This document shows positions 38,573 to 38,699 of a stretch of 38,699 bases of DNA, in pieces. The position numbers and the translations under genes were made by a program. The notes under the pieces were generated by a model that made no database searches, was not told the origin of the DNA, and was given only the letters and a program-made list of their open reading frames with translations. Origin of the DNA: a virus. Every line of letters starts with the position of its first letter. Within the stretch, counting starts at the first letter, position 1. Where the stretch lies: positions 1 through 38,699 of the IMG/VR virus record IMGVR_UViG_3300042562_000544. One strand, given 5' to 3'.

Positions 38573-38699
38573 TACATTAAACTATAACAAAACGGACATA
38601 ACACCCCACTAAAACAATATCATGCACAACCAAATAGGGTATACTATTGTACATGCCCACGCCTCGTTCTTAACAATGGGGGGTCAGTTAGGGTGACTG
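38573..38699. repeat. Right copy of 127-bp terminal direct repeat
   Basis: Exact copy of positions 1-127. Removing one copy gives a circular genome of 38572 bp. A circularly permuted or circular replicating genome would both give this picture; a true short terminal repeat of this exact length is less likely. Confidence 0.95.

Noticed and set aside
1-38699. Lysogeny module (integrase, excisionase, repressor, att site)
   Set aside because: No protein with tyrosine or serine recombinase motifs or a CI-like repressor was found; the T-arm sequence at 22929 alone is not enough for an att site.

Overview
The window is one complete, circularly closed genome of a short-tailed (podovirus-like) bacteriophage. 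Positions 1-127 recur exactly at 38573-38699, which is what a circular contig looks like when it is cut open with a 127-base assembly overlap. The unique length is therefore 38572 bp. The host is most likely an actinobacterium. The evidence is a WhiB-type iron-sulfur regulator, a DnaN fragment closest in wording to actinobacterial clamps, a DUF2746-like membrane protein and many small proteins of types seen in actinophages. A freshwater or marine planktonic actinobacterium is a reasonable guess, but it is inference. No integrase, excisionase or lysogeny repressor is recognisable, so a lytic lifestyle is the simplest reading. No DNA or RNA polymerase gene is visible either.

Layout: (a) 38229-38572 joined to 1-598 is a non-coding control region. 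It holds an AT-rich stretch, hairpins, DnaA boxes (247-290), a perfect CRP/GlxR-type palindrome (373-390) and a sigma70-like promoter (401-429). (b) 599-5677, plus strand, is an early operon of 18 small genes. These include small zinc-finger proteins, a shortened beta sliding clamp, WhiB and a secreted transglycosylase-like protein. Six of its genes or gene pairs are preceded by the same two-hairpin leader and a stereotyped ribosome-binding site. (c) 5760-11091, minus strand, is the DNA-metabolism operon: sigma-like HTH protein, metallophosphoesterase, primase in two overlapping frames, Holliday-junction-resolvase-like nuclease, DnaB/RecA-like ATPase, and a Cas4/RecB-like nuclease split into two coupled genes. 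(d) 11092-11508 has no gene for a protein. Its plus strand looks like a structured RNA (GNRA tetraloop hairpin, a stem with tandem G-A pairs, plus-strand terminator), abutting the minus-strand terminator of the late operon. (e) 11509-38228, minus strand, is the late operon, transcribed from terminase through portal, small basic virion proteins, a 2070-residue giant internal protein, internal virion proteins, scaffold, capsid, tail and glycine-rich fibre proteins, to the lysis cassette (two membrane proteins and an M15 peptidase).

How it works together (inference): host RNA polymerase, perhaps with a host CRP/GlxR-type factor, starts the rightward early operon. The phage appears to borrow host DnaA and host DNA polymerase III, while supplying its own helicase-like ATPase, primase, nucleases and a reduced clamp. 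The late operon builds a capsid with an N4-gp56-like major capsid protein, a short tail and large ejection-type proteins. The most unusual items are the candidate structured RNA at 11150-11380, the repeated two-hairpin leaders, the clamp reduced to domain II plus half of domain III, the tRNA-like element at 22929-23007, and the two split enzymes.
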